Shown here piece after piece: positions 43,317 through 52,948 of a stretch of 64,000 nucleotides of DNA. A model generated the notes under the pieces. That model saw nothing but the letters and a program-made list of their open reading frames with translations, had not been told where the DNA came from and did not search any database. The translations under genes and the position numbers were made by a program. The stretch's first letter is position 1. Every line of letters starts with the position of its first letter. This DNA comes from Streptomyces albogriseolus (GTDB taxonomy: Bacteria > Actinomycetota > Actinomycetes > Streptomycetales > Streptomycetaceae). The stretch spans positions 124,001 through 188,000 of the forward strand of contig BMVA01000003.1 of NCBI GenBank assembly GCA_014650475.1, given 5' to 3'.

Positions 43317-44710
43317 ACCGTCCCGGCGCAGGCGTTGCCGACCGTCGCGGTGGCCGCGCCGGAGCCGGTGGCCGCCGTGTAGGTCACCGTCACGCTGCCC
43401 TCGGTCCCGCCGTCCTGGCGCAGCAGCTGCGTCGTCGTGCCGGTGCCCATGGACGCGTCGGTCGAGTTCGTCGGCTCGCCGGTCGGGGTCGGGTCCGCCG
43501 AGGGGCCGCCGGTGCCGCCGCCCGCGGTGTCGCCGGGGACCGGACAGGTCTCCGAGGGCACCCAGGCGAACTGCACCTCGTACGCCTCGCCCGGCTCGAG
43601 GACCACCGTCGCCGCCTCCAGCGACGGGTCGGGCAGGGCGGCCGCCGCGTCGCCCGCGACATGCCGGGCCGTCCCGATCTTCGCCGCGTCCGCCGCGCCC
43701 TGGGGGGTCGCATTCACGGTTCCGGCGCCCTCGACGACGCATGCCTCGCCGGAGACGTTGGTGACCTGGAAGGAGCCGTAGACCGCGCCCGCCGAGTCGG
43801 GGGCGGCGCTGCTCGCGGTGGCCGGGCCGAGCTGTCCTGCGGTGCAGGCCGGGGCGTCCGCCGTGGTGCCGGCCGAGGGGTCGCCGCCCTCGGAGGCGCC
43901 CGTGCTCGCGCCGGTGCTCGCGCCGGCCTTGTCGCCCTCCTTCGCGGAGTCCTTCTCGTCGTCGCCGACCTCGTCGGAGGCGCCGCCGGCGGTGGTCTCG
44001 CCGCTGCCGGGGTCCTTGCCCTGTCCGGTGCCGCCCTGGGCCTGCGAGGCGTGACCGACGGCGGACGGATGGGCGTCCGAGCCGGAGGTGGTGGAGACGT
44101 GGACCAGCGCGGGGACGGCCGTGCCGAGGAGGAGCGCGGCCGCGGCCGCGCCGACGAGTGCCTGGCGTTTGCGCGCACGGCGGGCGGGGACCGCCCGGCG
44201 CAGGTAGTCCAGGGTGCCGTCGCTCGGCTCCACGTCCTGGACGGCCTGGTGCAGCAGGGTGCGCAGTTGCAGCTCGTCCGAGTCGAGCCCTTCGAGGCTC
44301 TGTTCGTCCCGGCCGTCGTTCACAGTTCCGTTCCCAGCGTGCGTGTGTGTCGGGTTCTGCCCGTGCGGTGTCACGAGCGCGCGCAGCCGTGCGAGCCCGT
44401 CCCCCTCGGGCACGCCCCCGCGGTCCGCGGCGACCGGCTCCGGCTCCGGTGCGGGCTTCGGTCCGTCCTCGGTCTGCGGCTCCGGCGCGGGGTCCTCCCC
44501 CGCCGCGTGCGCGGTCCGTCCCGGTCCGGCCGGTGGCCGGCCGTCCTCGTGCCGGCCGTCGCCGGAGTCCTCGCCGGCGTCGGCCGTACGGCTGTCCGAG
44601 CCCTCCGGGCCGCCCGTCGCGGCGTCCGCCGCGCCGCCGGAGGAGGCCCGCGAGCCCTCCGGCTCGCGTTCCTCGGGGCGCGGGTCCCGCGCGTCCTGGC
44701 CGTCGATCAT
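43283..44710 (-). CDS. Membrane partner of sigma factor (putative anti-sigma)
   Basis: 475 aa. About 130 residues of acidic low complexity, a cytoplasmic segment DELQLRTLLHQAVQDVEPSDGTLDYLRRAVPARRARKR that looks like the short sigma-binding head of these proteins, one helix at about 182-203, then a Ser/Gly/Thr-rich extracytoplasmic linker and a C-terminal beta domain (YGSFQVTNVSGEACVVEGAGTVNA, with four Cys). ATG overlaps the sigma stop (ATGA). The pair arrangement suggests membrane control of the sigma factor. No ZAS zinc motif is present. Confidence 0.7.
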   Translation of the reverse strand: MIDGQDARDPRPEEREPEGSRASSGGAADAATGGPEGSDSRTADAGEDSGDGRHEDGRPPAGPGRTAHAAGEDPAPEPQTEDGPKPAPEPEPVAADRGGVPEGDGLARLRALVTPHGQNPTHTHAGNGTVNDGRDEQSLEGLDSDELQLRTLLHQAVQDVEPSDGTLDYLRRAVPARRARKRQALVGAAAAALLLGTAVPALVHVSTTSGSDAHPSAVGHASQAQGGTGQGKDPGSGETTAGGASDEVGDDEKDSAKEGDKAGASTGASTGASEGGDPSAGTTADAPACTAGQLGPATASSAAPDSAGAVYGSFQVTNVSGEACVVEGAGTVNATPQGAADAAKIGTARHVAGDAAAALPDPSLEAATVVLEPGEAYEVQFAWVPSETCPVPGDTAGGGTGGPSADPTPTGEPTNSTDASMGTGTTTQLLRQDGGTEGSVTVTYTAATGSGAATATVGNACAGTVYWTGLLTPDA

Positions 44711-45378
44711 GCCGACGCCTCCATGGCCAGCCGCAGCGCGGCGATGCCGCGTGAGCCGTACGCCTTGACCGAGCCGAGCGAGATGCCGAGCGTCTCGGCG
44801 ACCTGGGCCTCCGTCATGTCGGCGAAGTAGCGCAGCACCAGCACCTCGCGCTGACGGCGCTGAAGGCCCTTCATCGCCTTGATGAGGGAGTCGCGTTCGA
44901 GCTGGTCGTACGCGCCCTCCTCCGCGCTCGCCATGTCGGGCATGGGCTTGGACAGCAGCTTCAGGCCGAGGATGCGGCGACGCAGCGCGGACCGGGACAG
45001 GTTGACGACCGTCTGGCGCAGATAGGCCAGGGTCTTCTCCGGGTCGCGGACGCGTTTGCGGGCGGAGTGGACGCGGATGAACGCCTCCTGGACGACGTCC
45101 TCGCAGGAGGCCGTGTCGTCGAGGAGCAGCGCCGCGAGTCCCAGCAGCGAGCGGTAGTGCGCGCGGTAGGTCTCGGTGAGGTGGTCGACCGTGGTGCCGG
45201 CCGCCACCGTCTCGTCGGCGCCGTCACGCTGACCGGGGATGCGGGCGGGGCGCGCTGCGGGCATGGGCGCGATCACCGGCATGCCACCGGACGCACCGGC
45301 CACGCGGGGCCGGAGCGTGCCGCGAGGCGGCCGGAACGCCGTGCCACGGGGCGCTGTGAAGTCGAGTACCTCTGCCAC
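44707..45378 (-). CDS. SigE-family (ECF-like) RNA polymerase sigma factor
   Basis: 223 aa if GTG at 45378 is used; an ATG at 45282 (MPVIAPMP) is an alternative, and no ribosome site is decisive. Region 2: YRAHYRSLLGLAALLLDDTASCEDVVQEAFIRVH. Region 4: LQRRQREVLVLRYFADMTEAQVAETLGISLGSVKAYGSRGIAALR. It belongs to the actinobacterial SigE/SigM-like group of Streptomyces. Translationally coupled to its membrane partner. Confidence 0.9.
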   Translation of the reverse strand: MAEVLDFTAPRGTAFRPPRGTLRPRVAGASGGMPVIAPMPAARPARIPGQRDGADETVAAGTTVDHLTETYRAHYRSLLGLAALLLDDTASCEDVVQEAFIRVHSARKRVRDPEKTLAYLRQTVVNLSRSALRRRILGLKLLSKPMPDMASAEEGAYDQLERDSLIKAMKGLQRRQREVLVLRYFADMTEAQVAETLGISLGSVKAYGSRGIAALRLAMEASA

Positions 45379-45826
45379 GCCAGTTGGACACGCTTCCCCC
45401 CGTAAGGGTTGTACGTGCCGGGCGTCACGTCTGCGCCGTCCGGTACCGTCCACCGCCCACCCGCGTCAGGCAGCACCACCGACAGCGCATCGAATGCCCT
45501 CATGCGTCCCGCTCTTCCCCTGTGTTTCATATGAACGGACGTCCCCGCGCCCGGCTCCAGACGTCCCCACGTCTGGGAAGCAGCGTCCCCACGTCCCGGA
45601 TAAGGGTGACCGCAAAGACGCTCCCCGCCCTCCGCTCGGTTGCGGCTGGCGGGGAGGTGAATCCTCGTCTGCAATCCTCGGCCCAGGAAGTTGCATGTTC
45701 AAGTGGCTCGGGCCGACCGGTCCGAGCCACAAGTCCCTCACAGATCCTACAAATTAATCCTCTGTGATCCAGACCTTTTACGTCCGCCACCAGGTCACCC
45801 GGCAGGACCGGGGCGCCCGCCTCGCG
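45379..45826. other. 448-bp gap with hairpin between sigma gene and asd
   Basis: No gene is supported. GTGGCTCGG (45703-45711) pairs with CCGAGCCAC (45722-45730), a 9-bp stem with a 10-base loop. Next to it on the minus strand is AT-rich DNA with TAGGAT (near 45749), a possible -10 box. CGTCCCCACGTC is repeated near 45560 and 45587. These may form the sigma gene's promoter and leader. Confidence 0.45.
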
Positions 45827-46909
45827 TCAGGCGGCCTTGCGCTCCGCCGCCACCAGCTCGGCGATCTGCGCGGTGTTGAGCGCGGCGCCCTTGCGCAGGT
45901 TGTCCCCGCACACGAACAGCTCCAGCGCCGTGGGGTCGTCCAGGGCCCGGCGCACCCGGCCGACCCAGGTGGGGTCGGTGCCGACGACGTCGGCGGGCGT
46001 CGGGAACTCCCCGGCGGCCGGGTTGTCGAAGAGGACGACGCCGGGGGCGGTCGCGAGGATCTCGCGTGCCTTGTCGACGGTGACCTCGCCCTCGAAGCGG
46101 GCGTGCACGGTGAGGGAGTGCACGGTGACCACGGGGACGCGGACGCAGGTGACGGCGACCGGGAGGGCGGGCAGGCCGAGGATCTTGCGGGACTCGTCCC
46201 GTACCTTCATCTCCTCGGACGACCAGCCGTCCTCGCGCAGCGAGCCGGCCCACGGCACGACGTTCAGCGCGACCGGCTCGGGGAAGGGCCCGGTGTTGTC
46301 CCCCACGGCCCGCCGTACGTCGCCGGGGTTCGTGCCCAGCTCCGTGCCGGCGACCAGGGAGAGCTGCTCGCGCAGTGTCCGCACGCCGGCCTGGCCGGCG
46401 CCGCTGACCGCCTGGTACGACGAGACGACCAGCTCGCGCAGGCCGAACTCGGCGTGCAGCGCGCCCAGCGCGACGATCATCGTCAGGGTGGTGCAGTTGG
46501 GGTTGGCGACGATGCCGCGCGGGCGGTTGCGTACCGCGTGCGGGTTGACCTCCGGGACGACCAGCGGCACGTCCGGGTCCATGCGGAAGGCGCCGGAGTT
46601 GTCGACGACGACCGCGCCGCGCGCGGCGGCGACGGGCGCCCACACGGCGGAGACCTCGTCGGGCACGTCGAACATGGCGACGTCGACCCCGTCGAAGGCG
46701 TCCTCGGTGAGCGCCACCACCTCGACCTCCTCGCCGCGCACGGCCAGCTTGCGGCCGGCCGAGCGCGGGGAGGCGATGAGCCTGATCTCGCCCCAGATGT
46801 CCGCGCGCTGGGACAGGATCTGGAGCAGGACCGTGCCGACGGCCCCGGTCGCCCCCACGACCGCGAGCGTCGGCCGCCCGGAACGTCCGGGTCCTGCGGT
46901 CCCGGTCAT
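45827..46909 (-). CDS. asd: Aspartate-semialdehyde dehydrogenase
   Basis: 360 aa. It reduces aspartyl-phosphate with NADPH in the lysine/threonine/methionine and diaminopimelate pathway. N-terminal Rossmann [16 protein letters not shown], active-site Cys in [24 protein letters not shown], and the late [19 protein letters not shown] at 46909 overlaps the ask stop by one base (TGATG), so the two are coupled. Confidence 0.97.
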   Translation of the reverse strand: MTGTAGPGRSGRPTLAVVGATGAVGTVLLQILSQRADIWGEIRLIASPRSAGRKLAVRGEEVEVVALTEDAFDGVDVAMFDVPDEVSAVWAPVAAARGAVVVDNSGAFRMDPDVPLVVPEVNPHAVRNRPRGIVANPNCTTLTMIVALGALHAEFGLRELVVSSYQAVSGAGQAGVRTLREQLSLVAGTELGTNPGDVRRAVGDNTGPFPEPVALNVVPWAGSLREDGWSSEEMKVRDESRKILGLPALPVAVTCVRVPVVTVHSLTVHARFEGEVTVDKAREILATAPGVVLFDNPAAGEFPTPADVVGTDPTWVGRVRRALDDPTALELFVCGDNLRKGAALNTAQIAELVAAERKAA

Positions 46910-48186
46910 CAGCGGCCGGTGCCTCCGTAGACCACGGCCTCGTCGCTGTCGGAGTCCAGTCCGAAGGCGGTGTGCACGGCGCGCACGGCCTCCGGCACGT
47001 CGTCCTTGCGGGTGACGACCGAGATGCGGATCTCGGAGGTCGAGATCAGCTCGATGTTCACACCGGCGTCGCTGAGCGCGGTGAAGAAGTCGGCGGTGAC
47101 CCCGGGGTTGGTCTTCATGCCCGCGCCGACCAGGGAGATCTTGCCGATCTGGTCGTCGTAGCGCAGGGAGTCGAAGCCGATGGCGCCCTTGTTCTTCTCC
47201 AGGGCGTCGATGGCCTTGCGGCCCTCGGCCTTCGGCAGGGTGAAGGAGATGTCCGTCAGACCGGTGGAGGCGGCGGACACGTTCTGCACGACCATGTCGA
47301 TGTTGATCTCGGCGTCCGCGATGGTGCGGAAGATCGACGCGGCCTCGCCGGGCTTGTCGGGCACGCCGACGACCGTGATCTTGGCCTCGGAGGTGTCGTG
47401 TGCGACACCGGAGATGAGAGCCTGCTCCACCTGCTTGTCCCCTTGCTCGATCGGCTCGCTGCTGACCCACGTGCCCTGGAGTCCGCTGAAGGACGAGCGG
47501 ACGTGGATCGGGATGTTGTACCGGCGGGCGTACTCCACGCAGCGGTGGAGCAGCACCTTGGAACCGGAGGCGGCCAGTTCGAGCATGTCCTCGAACGAGA
47601 TCCAGTCGATCTTCCTGGCCTTCGTCACCACGCGGGGGTCGGCGGTGAACACACCGTCGACGTCCGTGTAGATCTCGCACACCTCGGCGTCGAGCGCCGC
47701 GGCGAGGGCGACGGCGGTGGTGTCGGATCCGCCGCGGCCGAGCGTGGTGATGTCCTTGGTGTCCTGGCTGACGCCCTGGAACCCGGCGACGATGGCGATG
47801 TTGCCCTCGTCCACCGAGGCCTTGATCCGGCCCGGTGTGACATCGATGATGCGGGCTTTGTTGTGGACCGAGTCGGTGATGACACCTGCCTGGCTGCCGG
47901 TGAAGCTCTGGGCGTTGTGGCCCAGGTTCTTGATCGCCATGGCCAGCAGGGCCATGGAGATCCGCTCTCCGGCGGTCAGCAGCATGTCGAGCTCGCGGCC
48001 GGCAGGGATCGGGGAAACCTGCTCGGCGAGATCGATCAGCTCGTCCGTCGTGTCGCCCATCGCGGAAACCACGGCGACCACCTGGTGGCCGTTCTTCTTG
48101 GCTTCCACGATCCTCTTGGCGACGCGCTTGATGCCTTCGGCATCGGCTACGGAGGAGCCTCCGTACTTCTGCACGACAAGGCCCAC
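46909..48186 (-). CDS. ask: Aspartokinase
   Basis: 425 aa from GTG at 48186, 6 bases after GCGAGGAGCG. It phosphorylates aspartate, the first step of the aspartate family. Kinase domain begins [15 protein letters not shown], with [11 protein letters not shown] and [18 protein letters not shown]; two C-terminal ACT domains ([35 protein letters not shown]) carry feedback inhibition by lysine/threonine. As in Corynebacterium, an internal start may yield a separate beta subunit. Operon ask-asd. Confidence 0.97.
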   Translation of the reverse strand: MGLVVQKYGGSSVADAEGIKRVAKRIVEAKKNGHQVVAVVSAMGDTTDELIDLAEQVSPIPAGRELDMLLTAGERISMALLAMAIKNLGHNAQSFTGSQAGVITDSVHNKARIIDVTPGRIKASVDEGNIAIVAGFQGVSQDTKDITTLGRGGSDTTAVALAAALDAEVCEIYTDVDGVFTADPRVVTKARKIDWISFEDMLELAASGSKVLLHRCVEYARRYNIPIHVRSSFSGLQGTWVSSEPIEQGDKQVEQALISGVAHDTSEAKITVVGVPDKPGEAASIFRTIADAEINIDMVVQNVSAASTGLTDISFTLPKAEGRKAIDALEKNKGAIGFDSLRYDDQIGKISLVGAGMKTNPGVTADFFTALSDAGVNIELISTSEIRISVVTRKDDVPEAVRAVHTAFGLDSDSDEAVVYGGTGR

Positions 48187-48223
48187 GTGCGCTCCTCGCT
48201 CAGTCCGTCGTTGTCCCACGGTT

Positions 48224-48241
48224 CGCACACATATGTGTGCG
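48224..48241. promoter_or_regulatory. 18-bp palindrome upstream of ask
   Basis: Perfect palindrome CGCACACATATGTGTGCG, 38-55 bp upstream of the ask start codon. TAGACT on the minus strand just beyond it (near 48256) is a plausible -10, which would put the palindrome at the transcription start, a classic repressor position. Confidence 0.5.
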
Positions 48242-48382
48242 CCACGGTCGGTTCAGTCTATCGAGCGTCCGAAAATCCCCTCCGGGATACCGCATGGTGA
48301 GACTCCCCGGCGCTCTCGCAGGGGGGCTCATGCCCATCCCGACGCGGACCACTCGGAAAAGTGCCCCGCGTCACACGTGCCC

Positions 48383-48961
48383 TCAGTCGACAAGATCCTT
48401 GAGGGGCTCCGTGTCGAGGGTGACGTTCACGGGATCGGGAAGCTTCACGGACGCTCCGAAGGGCAGCTTCTCCTGGTGCTGGTAACGCCCGCCCTCCGGC
48501 TGGTTGAACACGACGACCGAGCAGTCGTCACGGTCGATGAGCAGATAGACGGGAATGCCGGCGGCGGCGTAGCCACCGGGCTTCTCGACCCGGTCGCGCC
48601 GGTCCGTGTCGGAGTCGTGCGACGTCACTTCCACGACCATGAGTACACCCTCCGCCTCCGACCAGTCCCCGTGCCCCTTCGCGAAACCGAACGGAGCGAG
48701 GACGCCGTCGGGGCGAACCCTGCCCCTGCGGTAGGCCTCGACCTTCATCCCCCGGTCTCCGTACAGCCAGAGCTCCGGACGGTGCTGCATGCACAGCCTC
48801 TGCAACCAGGCCACGATCTGGTCGTGGTTGCCATCGGTCACCGCCTTGACCTGGACCTTTCCGTTGATGAACTCCAGCCGCACGGTTTCCGGGGCACGGC
48901 GTTCCAGTTCCTCGAACTCCTCGACGGACATCTGCGGCCGGTGTTCGGTCGTGGGGGTCAT
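48383..48961 (-). CDS. Uma2 family (DUF820) PDDEXK protein
   Basis: 192 aa from ATG at 48961 (after GAGGAGG). MSVEEFEELERRAPETVRLEFINGKVQV at the start and the restriction-endonuclease-like core RPDGVLAPFG with D, then VLMVVEVTSHDSDTDRRDRVEKPGGYAAAGIPVYLLID. Uma2 proteins are very numerous in Streptomyces and cyanobacteria; nuclease activity is predicted but the role is unknown. It stands alone between ask and a hypothetical HTH gene. Confidence 0.92.
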   Translation of the reverse strand: MTPTTEHRPQMSVEEFEELERRAPETVRLEFINGKVQVKAVTDGNHDQIVAWLQRLCMQHRPELWLYGDRGMKVEAYRRGRVRPDGVLAPFGFAKGHGDWSEAEGVLMVVEVTSHDSDTDRRDRVEKPGGYAAAGIPVYLLIDRDDCSVVVFNQPEGGRYQHQEKLPFGASVKLPDPVNVTLDTEPLKDLVD

Positions 48962-49011
48962 GGCGTCGCCTCCTCGACACCATGGTGCCCCGACCGGCAT
49001 CTCCCGCACGC

Positions 49012-50103
49012 TCACTTCCAGCGCCTGGGCGGGAGGCCGTTCGCGATGCGGTCGCGGTTGTCGCGGTAGTGGTAGAAGACGCGGTCCTCGATGGGCACCG
49101 GGCGGAACGTGTCGGGCACGGGGCCTCCCGTGCTCCGCTCCAGCTTCTTCCGGAGGAAGTACGCCGACGCGGTGCCCAGGTGGGCGATCTCCTCGAAGCC
49201 CTTGACGATGTCCTCGTCGGACACCGGATTGGCCTCGTTCTCCCTGCGGCAGTCCTCGCAGATGCCCCGGTCGATCTTCACCGTGCGTTCGTCCTGGTCA
49301 CAGGTGGCGCAGGCCATGATCACGCGGGTCACCTTCGCGCGCGGTTCCTTCTTCTGCGGAGGCATCTTCGACTCCAGTCGTCGTCGGGCGAGTCCGCCCG
49401 GGTTGCTGACAGTGGGCGGGAGCCCTTCGGTCAGGGCTCGGGTGATGTCCCTGGGGGTCGCCCCACGGGACAGCCACTCCTCGGCAAGCGCTTCGAGGGA
49501 ACGACAGTCGCCCTCGGGGAGCGCCATACGGGCGTCGGCGGTACGCAGGCTCGCGAGAGCGCGGTACGCGGCGCTCTCCGGCTCGGGCTCGGGCGCGGTC
49601 TCGGGCGCGGGCGCGGGCTCGGGCGCATCCGGTACGGCGGGCTGCTCGGCGGGAGGCTGCTCCTCGACCCGGGCGAGGCCCGGCTGGTGGTCCCGGGTCA
49701 CGTCCATGCCGTGGCGCTCCCGCGCGAACTGCGCCCACCACTCCGGTGACCTGCGGGTACGCGACCAGTACGTGCGCGTGACCCACCGCATGGTGTTGTC
49801 CTCGACGGTGATGTGCTCCCTGATCCAGCGCAGGTGGCCGGCCTCGGTGATCCGGGTCAGCGAGGTGCGCATCGCCTGCTGGCCGTAGCGGGGGTGCTCG
49901 GCCGCGAGCACCTTGTGGCCCATCGCGTGGCCGGTGTCGAGGTGGTCGATGAAGACGGCGACTTCGGCGTCACGCGGGAGCAGGTGTGCGAAGTCCGCGT
50001 CCGCGTGCGGGTCTTCGTCACCCACGGGGCGCTTTCCGTACCCCGTTGTGGCCATGGGGTGGGACGGGGACGGCAGGGCGGGACTAGGGTGGGCGTAAGC
50101 CAC
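49012..50103 (-). CDS. Hypothetical HTH/zinc-ribbon protein
   Basis: 363 aa from GTG at 50103 (AGAGG 7 bases upstream). The N-terminal about 130 residues look like a winged-helix DNA-binding domain (LLPRDAEVAVFIDHLDTGHAMGHKVLA, GQQAMRTSLTRITEAGHLRWIRE). A Pro/Glu/Ala linker follows, then a helical domain and a zinc ribbon (CATCDQDERT ... GICEDCRRE). The C-terminus is FRPVPIEDRVFYHYRDNRDR. It resembles the MarR/HTH family abundant in Streptomyces. Target unknown. Confidence 0.6.
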   Translation of the reverse strand: MAYAHPSPALPSPSHPMATTGYGKRPVGDEDPHADADFAHLLPRDAEVAVFIDHLDTGHAMGHKVLAAEHPRYGQQAMRTSLTRITEAGHLRWIREHITVEDNTMRWVTRTYWSRTRRSPEWWAQFARERHGMDVTRDHQPGLARVEEQPPAEQPAVPDAPEPAPAPETAPEPEPESAAYRALASLRTADARMALPEGDCRSLEALAEEWLSRGATPRDITRALTEGLPPTVSNPGGLARRRLESKMPPQKKEPRAKVTRVIMACATCDQDERTVKIDRGICEDCRRENEANPVSDEDIVKGFEEIAHLGTASAYFLRKKLERSTGGPVPDTFRPVPIEDRVFYHYRDNRDRIANGLPPRRWK

Positions 50104-50341
50104 GGTCGAACCTCTGTCTTCGATCCGTAGGTCAGGCCCCGGATTGGTGTTGGCGCACCGCCGGGGCCGACTCATTTGCTGGTCGTTTGCTGCGAACCTA
50201 GAGCGCCTTCACGCAGCGACGCAAGCAGATCACGGAACGTCACCCGGACGAGGTACGCGGCCTCAACTCACCTTCAGACATGGTTGGTTGGGTATTTCAA
50301 CCAGACCGGAAGACCCAAGGGAAGAGCTCGATTCCCGAGGC

Positions 50342-50641
50342 TCAAGCTTCGGGCCGAACTGCGGAAACGACCGCCGCCCAGGCGGGGGTGGCGATACGGA
50401 GTTCGGGGCCCGAGGGGGCGGCCTTGGAGTCACGGCCCTCCACCAGCACCATGGGGCCCCTCGACGCGTCACTGAACGCCTGCTCGAACGGCAGGACCTG
50501 CAACACCACGTTGCGCAGCCGGGACACCTCCAGCAACGGCTGGAGCTGCTCCAGATTTTGGTGTAGACCGCCGGGCACCGCTGCCTGACCGGGACAAGGG
50601 GATTCACCGATCCGCGCGAATTCCCCGTACCGGGGTCGTTG
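50342..50641 (-). pseudogene. DUF5753/DUF397 fusion remnant
   Basis: One frame reads PGGLHQNLEQLQPLLEVSR then LRNVVLQVLPFEQAFSDASRG, which is the DUF5753 domain of Scr1-like XRE regulators. It runs directly into GRDSKAAPSGPELRIATPAW and AAVVSAVR, the end of the small DUF397 partner protein. These two are normally separate adjacent genes, so a deletion has joined them. The frame is open upstream to about 50641 (RPRYGEFARIGES) without a start. Confidence 0.65.
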
Positions 50642-50804
50642 AATTCAAAATCGAATCACATGGGCTTCGCGAGCGGGCGAACGAAAATGGCCAGTGGCGA
50701 GATGATCATCCACCGTGTTATGTTCCTGCCGCGTCGAAAACCGGGCCTGACCAGCCCAGTTGAGGCGAGAGAGTTAATCGGGGGAAGAAGTCCGCGGGGG
50801 GACC

Positions 50805-51290
50805 ATTTCGGTTTCCACGCCAGTCCAGGTCGCCCTTTTGGCCGCTGTTTCGGCCGTGGCGGCCGTCTCCGTCGGGGCCGGCGCGACCCTGGCGCAGGCG
50901 TCCGAGGCCGCCGCTCCGGCCCGTCCGGCGGCCTCGTCGGAGGCAACGCTGACCGCGGCCCAGGCCCGCGCCCTGCTCGCCGACCCGGCCGTGTCGGCCG
51001 AGCTGAAGGCGCAGGACACCACGTCGCTGCGTGCCGTGGCGGCCGGCACGGCCACCGACGTCCAGGCGCGAGGTGCCGTCGGCGGCGCCGCCAAGGCCCT
51101 GTTCAACCTGCTGAAGAAGCACGGCGGCAAGATCTACAGCGGCGCGGTCAAGGCCGCCAAGGGCAACTGGGGCAAGTTCCGCTCGTACATGGACGGCCTG
51201 CCCTGGTACCACCCGGTCCGCATCGCCTGGGTCGCCGCCGGCGCCGAGGCCCAGTACCAGCTGTACACGTACATCCGCAGCCTCGTCTGA
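50805..51290 (+). CDS. Secreted cationic small protein, start codon unclear
   Basis: Up to 161 aa. A hydrophobic leader (PVQVALLAAVSAVAAVSVGAG, then ATLAQA as a likely cleavage site) precedes an Ala-rich spacer and a C-terminal segment of about 70 residues that is cationic and amphipathic (AAKALFNLLKKHGGKIYSG, AVKAAKGNWGKFRSYMDG, W/Y-rich end). The frame is open from 50778 but contains no ATG or GTG before the leader; only ATT at 50805 (near GGGGGGA) or TTG at 50838 can initiate. An extended -10 (TGTTATGTT, 50716-50724) is a plausible promoter. It is followed 67 bp later by a small membrane protein, so a bacteriocin-like role with an immunity partner is possible. Confidence 0.6.
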   Translation: MSVSTPVQVALLAAVSAVAAVSVGAGATLAQASEAAAPARPAASSEATLTAAQARALLADPAVSAELKAQDTTSLRAVAAGTATDVQARGAVGGAAKALFNLLKKHGGKIYSGAVKAAKGNWGKFRSYMDGLPWYHPVRIAWVAAGAEAQYQLYTYIRSLV

Positions 51291-51357
51291 GGGACCGGAA
51301 CGTCACGCGGTGCGGCGCGCCGACGCGCCGCCCCGTACCGCGGAAGGGAACACACCG

Positions 51358-51630
51358 ATGGCCAACTCCGAAGCCCCGCGGGCGCTGAGGCACCTGTGGG
51401 CCTCCCCCGCGCTGTTCGTCCTCGCGGCGTTCGTCGCGTTCAACGTCGTGGGCAGCGCCGAAGCAGGCTGGGTGCTGATGGCCGGGGGACTGTCCGGCCC
51501 CGCCGTCGCCCTCGGCTGGCAGGCGCTCCGGCGCGAACGTCCGGAGGCGGCGTTCGTCGTCGTCCCGCTGGCGCTGATGGCGCTGATGACGGTGCTGTTC
51601 GGCATCAACGAGGGCTTCCCCTGGTCCTGA
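51358..51630 (+). CDS. Small membrane protein
   Basis: 90 aa from ATG at 51358, 8 bases after GGAAGGGAA. Three hydrophobic stretches (about residues 16-34, 38-53, 62-82) with a basic loop WQALRRERPE. No family is recognised. It probably shares a transcript with the secreted cationic protein upstream, and could protect against it or process it; this is inference. Confidence 0.65.
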   Translation: MANSEAPRALRHLWASPALFVLAAFVAFNVVGSAEAGWVLMAGGLSGPAVALGWQALRRERPEAAFVVVPLALMALMTVLFGINEGFPWS

Positions 51631-51636
51631 GCCGTC

Positions 51637-52296
51637 CTACTGGACCGGGCGCATGCCCAGGGGGGTGCCGATCTCCTCGGCCATGACCTTGCCGGCCTCG
51701 GCCTCGAGGGTGTCGTCGCCCAGGCCCTGGTCGGTGTCCAGGCCGTCGAGTTCGGCGAGGGGCTGGTTCAGGCGGACGTGGGCGACGACCGACTGCAGGG
51801 CGCGCAGGGACGCCGACGCCGTGGAGCCCCAGTTGGAGAAGTAGGAGAACTGCCACCACCACAGCGCCTCCGACGTGCGGCCCGCCTTGTAGTGGGCCAT
51901 GCCGTGGCGCAGGTCGGTGATGACGTCGGTGAGGTCGTCGGAGATGCGGGCCGGGACCGGGGCCTTGCGCGGCTCGTACGGGTCGAAGACCTCGGAGTAG
52001 ACGTCGATCGGGTCGAGCAGCCGCGCCAGGTTCTCGCGCAGCTCGTCCACGTCCGGCTCGGGGCCCATGTCCGGCTCGTAGCGCTCCTCGGGGACGATGT
52101 CCTCGTGGGCGCCGAGACGGCCGCCGGCCAGGAGCAGCTGGGAGACCTCGAGGAGGAGGAAGGGCACCGCCGAGTCCGGCTCGTCGCCCTTCGCGACCTC
52201 CGTGACGGCCACCAGGAAGCTCTCGATCTGATCGGCGATCTGGACCGCGAAGTCGTCCGGGTTCCGGTCGGTCGCGTGCAGCGTGGCGTCAGACAT
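51637..52296 (-). CDS. DUF5063 protein
   Basis: 219-aa soluble, acidic, mostly helical protein: [20 protein letters not shown] at the start, [50 protein letters not shown] in the middle, the recognisable DUF5063 pattern. The function is unknown, but it is regularly found after recR in Streptomyces. Its ATG lies 8 bases inside the recR end (overlap 52289-52296). Confidence 0.88.
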   Translation of the reverse strand: MSDATLHATDRNPDDFAVQIADQIESFLVAVTEVAKGDEPDSAVPFLLLEVSQLLLAGGRLGAHEDIVPEERYEPDMGPEPDVDELRENLARLLDPIDVYSEVFDPYEPRKAPVPARISDDLTDVITDLRHGMAHYKAGRTSEALWWWQFSYFSNWGSTASASLRALQSVVAHVRLNQPLAELDGLDTDQGLGDDTLEAEAGKVMAEEIGTPLGMRPVQ

Positions 52297-52888
52297 CTAG
52301 GAGTCGTCTCCCCTCGAAGGCGCGGCCGAGCGTGACCTCGTCCGCGTATTCCAGGTCGCCGCCCACCGGGAGGCCGCTGGCCAGGCGGGTGACCTTCAGG
52401 CCCATGGGCTTGATCATGCGGGCGAGGTACGTGGCCGTGGCCTCGCCTTCGAGATTGGGGTCCGTGGCGAGGATCAGCTCGGTGACCGTGCCGTCCGCCA
52501 GCCGGGCCAGGAGTTCCCGTATGCGCAGGTCGTCGGGGCCCACCCCGTCGATCGGGCTGATCGCGCCGCCCAGCACGTGGTAGCGGCCGCGGAACTCACG
52601 CGTGCGCTCGATCGCGACGACGTCCTTCGGCTCCTCCACGACGCAGATGACCGCGGGGTCGCGCCGGGTGTCGCGGCAGATGCCGCACCGCTCCTCCTGC
52701 GCGACGTTCCCGCAGACCGCGCAGAAGCGGACCTTCGCCTTGACCTCCGTCAGCGCCTGCGCCAGACGCCGTACGTCCGCCGGTTCCGCCTGCAGGATGT
52801 GGAAGGCGATCCGCTGCGCGCTCTTGGGACCGACGCCGGGCAGCCGTCCCAGCTCGTCGATGAGGTCCTGGACCACGCCTTCGTACAA
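52289..52888 (-). CDS. recR: Recombination mediator RecR
   Basis: 199 aa, the normal length. It helps RecF/RecO load RecA at gaps. N-terminal helix-hairpin-helix [20 protein letters not shown], zinc finger [16 protein letters not shown], Toprim domain [16 protein letters not shown], and the C-terminal Walker-B-like tail with [32 protein letters not shown] start at 52888, common for recR. Operon ybaB-recR-DUF5063. Confidence 0.97.
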   Translation of the reverse strand: MYEGVVQDLIDELGRLPGVGPKSAQRIAFHILQAEPADVRRLAQALTEVKAKVRFCAVCGNVAQEERCGICRDTRRDPAVICVVEEPKDVVAIERTREFRGRYHVLGGAISPIDGVGPDDLRIRELLARLADGTVTELILATDPNLEGEATATYLARMIKPMGLKVTRLASGLPVGGDLEYADEVTLGRAFEGRRLLDV

Positions 52889-52948
52889 CGGACTGCCGTC
52901 CCTTCCTGATGTTCCTTCACTACGTACGGTAGAGGGCCGCGGCCCCGC

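Noticed and set aside
45466-45741. 91-residue minus-strand frame upstream of the sigma gene
   Set aside because: No ribosome site, no family resemblance, and it overlaps hairpin and promoter-like DNA.
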